A stretch of 64,000 bases of DNA from Gymnorhina tibicen (lineage: Eukaryota > Chordata > Aves > Passeriformes > Artamidae), in NCBI GenBank assembly GCA_013399875.1, contig VXAZ01006790.1:124001-188000 (forward strand), in the 5' to 3' direction. The translations under genes and the position numbers were made by a program. Of the stretch, positions 51,201 through 60,200 are shown piece after piece. The notes under the pieces are model-generated. The model was given only the letters and a program-made list of their open reading frames with translations. It was not told where the DNA came from and ran no database searches. Each line of letters starts with the position of its first letter. Position 1 is the first letter of the stretch.

Positions 51201-54200
51201 TTCCTTTCTTTTTTCTTCCAACTTCTGTTGTTCTTCCACTTTGTCTTTTATTTCAGCATTTAACTCTTCTATCTGAAAACAGGCATACAAACATTTGCAA
51301 TGGCTACCTTACGCATTCTGAAATCCCACGACTCCTGCAGATATCGGGGTTTCCTACCTCTCTCTTGTGTGTCAAACTCACTTCAGTTAATTCAGCAAGG
51401 TGCTGAGTCTCCATCTTATCCACTTCTTCTTTGTAATGCTTCTCCATCTTGGACTGAGTCTCCTGGGCAGCCTGATAGGACTCCTGCAAGCGAGCCTCAA
51501 ACTCCAAATGAGCCTTTTTCAACTGGGTGATTTCTTCAGTCAACTGGCTTTTTTCCTCACTGTATTCAGTAGTCTTTTCCTTTATTTCAGCAGTAAGTTT
51601 ATTAATTTCTTGGTTGCTGAGGTTTAACCTGTCCTCATAGCTCAGTCTTTCACACTCCTGTATGTCTTTGATGTTTTTCATTTCAGCATTAAGTTCATGG
51701 ATGTTTTTCTCAAGGTCCTCAATGATGCTAGCATTCTCTGCTAGTGCTTTTTCTGCTTTCACTAGATCCTTCTGCACATTGGATAGTCTCTCTCTTAAGG
51801 CTGTTTTTTCCTTCAACAAAAGTGCTAAATTTTGTTCTTTATTATTGATTTCAGCTTTGAGCAACTCCTGTTCTTTTAGCAATGTCTCTTCAGACATGGT
51901 TTTCTGACTGAGCAGCTCTGCTATTCTCTGGTTTTTAGCCTTCTGAGCATTAAGCTGGCTTTGCATCTGATCCCTTTGACTTTGCAAAGCAGCCAGCTGA
52001 CGGCCAAAAAGAGACTGCACTTCGCTTGTCACGGAATCAGAAGCTGTTTTCTGCTCCTGAACATCTCTCACTAACTGCTCCTGAGTTCGCAGCTGCATCA
52101 TCAACATGTCTCTTTCCTCCTGGAGGTCCTTCACCATTTCTAGCCAGGTAGAGGGGTTTGACACTTGTGTTAGAGATAGCTGGCCTCCATCCTCACCCTG
52201 CTGCTTTACTAGAAGCATGAGTTTATTTTCAAGTTCTTTCTCCTTCTCCATTTTCTGAAGGAGTTCTTTTTCACAATGGATCCGTGCTTCATGTTCTCCC
52301 TCCAGTTTCACATGCATATGAGAAAGCTCAGACATGGCTTTTTCCCAATTTCGAACAGCTTCTTGGGTGTCTTGATGAGGCATTTCCAAGGCTGACTCCC
52401 GATGGAGCTGTTCAGTTGGCTTCAGATGTTTCTCTGCTAAACGTATCGTCTCATCATCCTTTATATCACCGTGGTCTCCAATTTTGTTTTGCTGCAGGGA
52501 ACCATCTGACACAAATGAAAAAAAGGCCTCTGCTCTCACCTCTGCCTCTCCAAAAACGTCTTGAGCCAAGCCACTAAGACACGTCCCCTCATCAAGGCTA
52601 GAGTTTAATGGAGGAGATAAAAAATCTCTGCCAGGTTCTAGGAGCACACTGTTGTCTAACCCATATGTACTGTATCTGCCCTCTTCAATGGCACGGCCTT
52701 CTGACGAGCTGGACACACAGGACTCTTCTGGAGTTCCCGTGGAAATGAGGTATTTAGCCAATATACCTTCATCACCACCGAAAAGCCCTAGTTCTGACAA
52801 GGGTTCTTTGGACAGGTTTTCCCCTTCACTACTTCCATTATCCTTCATGATCTCTGAATTATTAGTTTCTTCTAATTGATCCCTTGAGGAGTCATGCTGG
52901 AACTCCAGTTCTCCATGCACTGGCTCATCTCTACCTTCCAACCGGTGTTCTTTGTCCCACATCTCCTCAAGACCCGCTCCCTGCAACTGAGACATCCCTG
53001 ATAAAATCTGGTTTTCCCTCAATTTCAGCAACTTTTTATTGGAGACAATCTTTCCATTACACTTTTGCCTTGCATCTATACTTTTTTCAGCCTCATAAAG
53101 TCGCTTTTCATTTAATTCCTGGATGTAGGAATTAAGTTTCTGAATCTCTTCATTCAAGGACTGTTTTTCTTGTTTATATCGCTGGGCTTCCTTAACTTGC
53201 TCTTCTGCATCAGAAAGTTGATACTTAAGGCCATCAATTAAATCCTTGTATTTAGTTTCTATTTCAGATTTTTCCCTCTGAAAGTCTTCCCATTGGTTTT
53301 CAAGTTTCTTCCTCAAATTTTCTTTATTAATTTCAGATTCTTGAAGACTTATATTTAAGTCAATTATTATGCCATTCAAATTCTGAATGTGTTCTTCAGA
53401 ATTCAAAGCACAGAGTTCTTTTTTTAACTGTTCAAGTTCATTCTTATATTTTAAAATAATTTCTGCTTCATAGACCTGCTTGGCTTCTGCAGTCTCTCTT
53501 CTGTGGCACTTCTCCAGCTCATTCCTCAAGTTATCCAACTGTCTGCAAATATCCTTCTCATGACTGATTTTCAGTTCTTCAATATGTTGCTGTTCCTTCA
53601 CTTTGGATAAAGCTATTTCTTTTTTTAATTCTGTTATTTCTGAGTCCCGGAGAGAAAGTGTGTGCTGAAGTATAGACAAGCCAGATCTTTCTGATGTCAG
53701 TAGATCTTGAAGACTTTTAATTAATTGTTCTTTTTCATCTATGCTTTTGTGTAGCTCTTGCATTGTATCTTTCATATCCTCTTCCATTTGGGCAAGCAGA
53801 TTTTCTTTATCTTTGGTATTCTTAAAAATAAAACATTATATATAAAATATGCCATGATTTCATTTCCCTAAACCTCATGCTTTTAATTTACATTCGTAAA
53901 TAATAATGTTTAAGTTCAAGGTTTCTATTTATGGCAGTACTAGTTACATTCTTAAAGGAAACCAGACCTTAAACTGTTTCTTTAATGTATGTTAGTCATC
54001 ACAATCCCTATAAATTTCTAAATAAAAACTTTTCTTTCATGGTTACTACAGCAGATTGAAGTTATCACCAAATTTGAAAAGAATTTATTAAAAAAAAAAA
54101 GTATGTTTTTACCTTTTGAGAAGACTCCAGCTGTACTTGCAGGTCACGTGCTTTCTCACGCAGCATCTCCAAGTGTGCGTTTTGCTCTCTGAGACAATCC

Positions 54201-57200
54201 TGAAACAAGGACATTTGCTGCTCGGCTTCTAATCCTTCATTTTTCCTGAGACTTTTACTCCTCAGTATCTCAGTAACCTGGACACATAAAAGGCACTCAG
54301 TCAGGAGAAAGTTAATATCCAAACAACCTATACACAAGACTCACTGTAAGCATAAAATGCACTGTATTTACAGATTTACTCTACATTTTTCATTCTCAAG
54401 GAATAAAAATCATCCCAAAAAGGCAGACAGCACTTGTCATGTTTTACATTACTATTATTTACTGAAAAGATGCAAATGTTAGCTAATTCATCTCTATGGT
54501 GAATTATCTAACATTATGAACCTATAAATCTAACATAATGAACCATACTGAATTCCTCCAGTATGAAGCAGAACTTCCAATGGACTGGACATGCCATTAA
54601 GAGGACAATGAACAAAACCAGTCTTCTCTGCAAAGGATTTATAGCTCATTACTAGAGGTTGGTTTTTTCCTCTCCACATCCCTTCAAATGAAAGGAAAAC
54701 ATTTCCCCCATCAGGGTAACATAAAACATGTTTTATTTATTGTAACATATTTTTCTCAAGATGCTGCTAAAACCAAGGAAGAATATGTAAGACAGTATTA
54801 ATGCTTTCATCTGTTATCAAAGTTGATGTTCTTCCACAATGTGCATCCTCTCACTAAACTTATTTAGAATATGCCTGACATGCTATTTAGAGGCTTGATG
54901 CTTGTCTCTCAACGGCTTATGGTACAAATCCCAAACACCTGTTGAGTAACCTTCACTTTTACCACATTTTGCTGTTGCAACCAGAATTGTAGATAGAAAG
55001 CAGTACTTTTTATTATTTTACAAAATTTCATTTAGCAGACAGTTTACTTTTCAGGGCATAAGCAAACCCTTTAAGATAATTCCTGGACTAAAAAGTCTCC
55101 ATTTTTATTTTTAAAAATTTTTAAACCCCTTTCCCTTCCTATCCAGACCTTTAAGATATGTAATCCCACGTAGGGCAATTCTTATCCTGCAAATCTGAAA
55201 CAGTAACTATACAGAAATATTTCTCTTTGTCATATAGTACAAGGCACCAAGGACAACAAATGCATAGGTTCAGAGACAACAGCCACTAGAACACTGAGCA
55301 TGACCAAAAAAGAATAAAGCACTTTTTAAAATGCATTTTAAAGCAGAGAAAAGCTGCAGGAGATCTCATTATCCAGGGATTTGATCCATGATCAACCTGT
55401 TGCACTGAAGCAGGTTCCTATGTGTCATAGGGGCTGCTTCAACCATGTTCATGTTATTTTAAATTTCTTTCTTTGAGCCAAGTCACATCACCTCAGCACA
55501 GCAAGTTTCTGTCCAACAGCTGAGATGTTCCAGTTGCCCAAGCAGAAACTCAGAGATTTCTCTGGCAAAGGACAAATGATCACATGCAAACCGAAATGAT
55601 ATAGCAACAGTTGTGTACAGGCCACAAACCACTCGTGGCAGGACATTCCCCTACCACAGAAGGGCTTATCTGTTCTGCCTATCAGCTGGTGCAATAGCTC
55701 AGTGTATCTTCCCCCTCACATGAATTTGCTGATTGGTGAAATATCCTAAGCCAGACATCTGTCTGGTAGTGAGATATTTCTGGCACCATGAAAGTGGCAT
55801 TCCCAGCTGACAGTAAACATCTTGCCTTGGGAGAGAGATTGAAGGCAGAAAACCTTGAATTTCTGACTGACAGACACTTAACTTTACAAACTATAAAAGC
55901 TACACCAAACTTTCACAAAGCAGAAGTCTTCTGCACATTCCCTGGAAATGTGCGGGGCTCTTCCCCAAAGATGGGACACCACTTTGTGGTTACTCTCTCA
56001 GGGGCTGAGTGAAAGGAACCTGTGTACCCCATCATCAGTTTGGTGGTAAGTCACATCAACTCCTAATCTATCCTATTCCTTTGCTAGCTATAACACAGGA
56101 ACCTCTATGTTGTGCACTGTTTTATGTAATCTAGTAGTAGTTCTTTGTTTTAAGCTGTGTAGTAAGTAACTCTGTTTGAGGCCATTTGTCTGTTAATCTT
56201 CTGCCTATTCAATAAATTACTCATTTTATAATAGACCTGATCTGCCATTCTTAAGAACTTGCAAGCTGGAGCAATTTAGGCGTGCATCACCTGAACTTAA
56301 GCTGCTGCCAAAATCTGAACCTAAGGCAGGGCTTGTCTAATGCTTTCACTCAACCCATAACACCACTAACAACATTGTGTAAAATTCCCTAACAAAGGGC
56401 TTAACAAAGATGAACAAAGAAGTGCAATGACTCCCAAAACATTATGCAAGCAAGTAGAAAATATGAGGATATTTCCAGGACTTCTCCATAGCAACCAGGA
56501 AAAAAACCCTGCCTCGCCCTGAAACCATTTTCACTGCTGTGCTACAAACTGGACTATGAGGAGCTACATCATCAGCTCCATGTTTTTACATTCATCCTCT
56601 AGAGTTGTTCTTGTGGTCTCTGTAAGGACACACAAATTGGAGGAGAGACACACCTGATGTAACTGGAGCTGCAAATCATGGATCTGACCAGCCACGCTTG
56701 AGGCTTCTTCCTGTAGCTCATCCCGGTCTTTCTTGGCCTGTTGAAGGCAGGTTGTTAATTTCCTGATGATTTCATTCTGCTCTTGAACTGTAGTTTCCTA
56801 CAGGGGTCACAAGAAGTGCACTTGTAACATTAAAATATTCTTGACATACTTGGAACCAAATAGGTTTTCTTGAAGCAAAGTTGTTAGAGAGTCTGTAGTT
56901 ACATTTCAGTTTTAACCAACTTGCACCAAAGAAATTTTTGTGTCCAAAGACTATGGCAGGCATGATGGAAGAGGAGTCTTAAACTGATCTCAGAGATGAC
57001 AAACCTAATCAAAAGTGATTTTAAAAACAAATTATGGGATACCAGCAATGAAATTGGTACTTTTGCTTCCAAATTTGTAGTTCTTAATGACGTAAAAAGC
57101 AATCAAGCTTTCAAAAAGGATATAATGAATATTTAGTACCCCCTAAATTGTTTCCTATCTGCCAGAAATTCCCTTCAGTCGTGAGAGGAAGCTAATGAGA

Positions 57201-60200
57201 TGGAATACATTAATCTTATTTTATGTTAATCACATTTATCTTTTCAATTTATTTCTCACCAACAGGAAATGTCTTTGTTTCCCCAATCCTAGAATGATAA
57301 AAAGAACATATAAAGGGGAAAGTAACTAGTCTTAGGAGGCACCTGGTAATAATTTACCTTTACACAGAACTGCTAGAGGAAGGGAATTCAAAATATTATT
57401 TTTAATATTCTGGAAGAGGATGCTGCTTTTTGCAGTACATGTTAGCAAGGTGAAGTACTTCTCACTAAAAAACAATAGATTTTTTGAGTCTTGCGGCCTA
57501 AGTATTTTTAGGATTAAAATAAGGTAGTATTATCCCATTATCCAATTCTATGAAACATACCTGAAGCTGCATAGAATCGTTGTACTGGGTGAGCTGGTCC
57601 TGCAGCTCATCCATCTGCACAGTGAGTCTTTCCACTGCTTCCTGTTTCTCCAGCAGTCTGCTCTCCAGCTCAGCTATCCTCCCCTGACATATCTGAGCAT
57701 CGGCCTCACTGTATTCTGCAGCAGAATTTATCCTATCTTTCTTCTTAAAAGAAAAAAAAATTGCATTTATTCATTCACTAAAAATACCATTTCTGGTTTG
57801 TGATTAGTCTGAAAAAAAATTCAGCTTCAAGGTTAAGTCATGGGCAAATTCTACTTTAAAAGTATTTCAACACTGGGGCTTTGTATCTAATAGAAACATT
57901 ACATACATAAAGTCTTTAATGCTTAAAAATTTCAAATTAAAAATGATCACAGATAATACATTTTCATAATACTTAAAGGCACAAAAGTAAAGTACGAGTG
58001 TTGTGATTCTATAGCACCAAATGGTGGCAACATGCCATTTTGGCATGTACTGGGATTTAAATACCTCCAGTTGTGAGGAAGGAGGCAGATACCACCAATT
58101 TAAACAAAGCTTTTACATCCATCTGTGCTGACTGGAGAACAGTTCACCCACAGGAGAAACAACAATGTAAAGCTCTTGAATTAAAATTACCTTCCTGTGG
58201 TCTCTTAGGAGCAACATTGTTACAATCATCAAAGAGGATACAATATCCTATATTTTGTTTTAAATACTTTTTGGTTGTATTGTATGAAACAATTAAGAAT
58301 GAACCTACGTATCAATTGGAAACATTAAAAACATGAGAATTTCTCTGGGCAAAGTCTATGATTTAACAAAATCAAATTTTCTTAGCAACCAATTTTCACA
58401 GCCAGTACATGTACATACAGAGAAATGCCTGTTTTATACCATAAAATAGTGAAATCACATCAGTTTTATCATATTTGATAACAATGCCCAATTAATAATT
58501 TTAGCAACCAATTATCACAGTCTTCTTTCAGCTCTATCCAGCATCTTTTACTAAGATACATCCTTTCACACTTACTTCAGTTGCATGATCATCCAGTGGC
58601 TCCCAGCTAGACAAATCAGTGCTGCCCTAGTAAAAAACCAAATAAAACAAACACTAAATCATAGCTATTTTAAATGAAAATAAGGAAAAGAAGAATTATT
58701 TTGGAAACACCCTAAGCATGAGCCAGAAAGGTCTGTGTTGTGAGAGAATGATTTTATGCTAAACCCAGCTGGTCTTTCATGGTGAAATGAACTAAACTGC
58801 AAAAACAAACAAAATTATTATAACGCCTACTTAAATTTAGGACTAAGCCTCAACACTGATTCAATGTTGATCCTCTGCTGTTGTAGCTGGCAAACATTTG
58901 AGCAATCTTTAATCTACTACTAAAAATTAGTAAACTGACAGGAGATTATTTAACAAACATGCTAAAACCATTCAGGTAATCACAAAAGCAACACCTTTTT
59001 CTGCCACACAGATTTAACATACCACACAGATTTAACATACCTTGAAAGACGTTTTCCTCTCACTAAATTCACAACAAGACCAAGATGATGATAGCATTAT
59101 TTGGAAAAGGCAGCCCACAGCTCTCCCTGTATTTTGAATCTGCTTGAAGTAGTTCCCAATGATTACTGTCTCCCTGGAGGTACCCTTTCCAGATAACCTA
59201 GAATTCCAGTTACTTTACATCCCAGCTATTTTGACAAAAGCTGCTTAGCAGCAGTAAGTGATTTTTGTTTGTTTTTTAAATTTAAGTTCACATGAATGTA
59301 GCAAGGACACTGCTATGGGTGAGTGACAAAACACTATGTTTTTCCTCAGTGCAGACACTCGTGTTTAGCTTCATAAAAGCCTCTGCAATGCTGACATTAT
59401 GTTGAAGATATCCTGAAAGTATCAGGGATACCCTCACAACAGAAAGCAGGATAACATATGCAGATTTTATCACCCATCATTGCAGGTTAGCAAACACAGT
59501 AGTTTGATGCTGTTGTGGTATGTTGTGAAAACACACCAACATCTGGAGAGATGCTTTTGGTGCAGAAGGCACCAGCTCCCCAAAATTCCTTCCACAGAGA
59601 ACATGACTACCTTTAGAGAGTTCATCAGTATAAACACACCAAAATACATCAGACACAAGCAGAGTCTTAAACAAATCTGTGGAAATAACATCTATGCTGG
59701 CTTTACAATGGCTACTAAGAGCTTGCTGGAATAAATTATCATTTTTCAGAAAACATTAAGCATATTTGAGCCAGACAAGCGATACAAAAACAAAATTAAT
59801 GCTGTGCATTATAAGGTCTTGGAAGTTTTTCATCTGTTGATCTCTCAATCCAGATTTGCCATTTCATGAAGTCACAGCCACATAACCGTAAGTCTGCCCA
59901 AAGAGAAGTCCATGGCAGTGAAAAGTTAAAGACTTTAATTTAGCAGGCTAACAGCTCCCTGGCAATAACAGCTGCCTAGGCCATACCATGGAGATGTCTT
60001 ACTCAGCAAATGAGATCACTCTGCAAGAGAGTGAACTATTAAAAGTGAAAATACACCATTTCACTTACCTCCCAAGGGCAGTGGTGGCCAGTGCCAGCGA
60101 GCTAACACTCAACTGAGTAAAACAACCACCTGGAACACTTGCTACCTGCAGACAGAGTGGAGCGAAGGCAAGAAATACTAAGATTTACCTCAGTCTCTGT

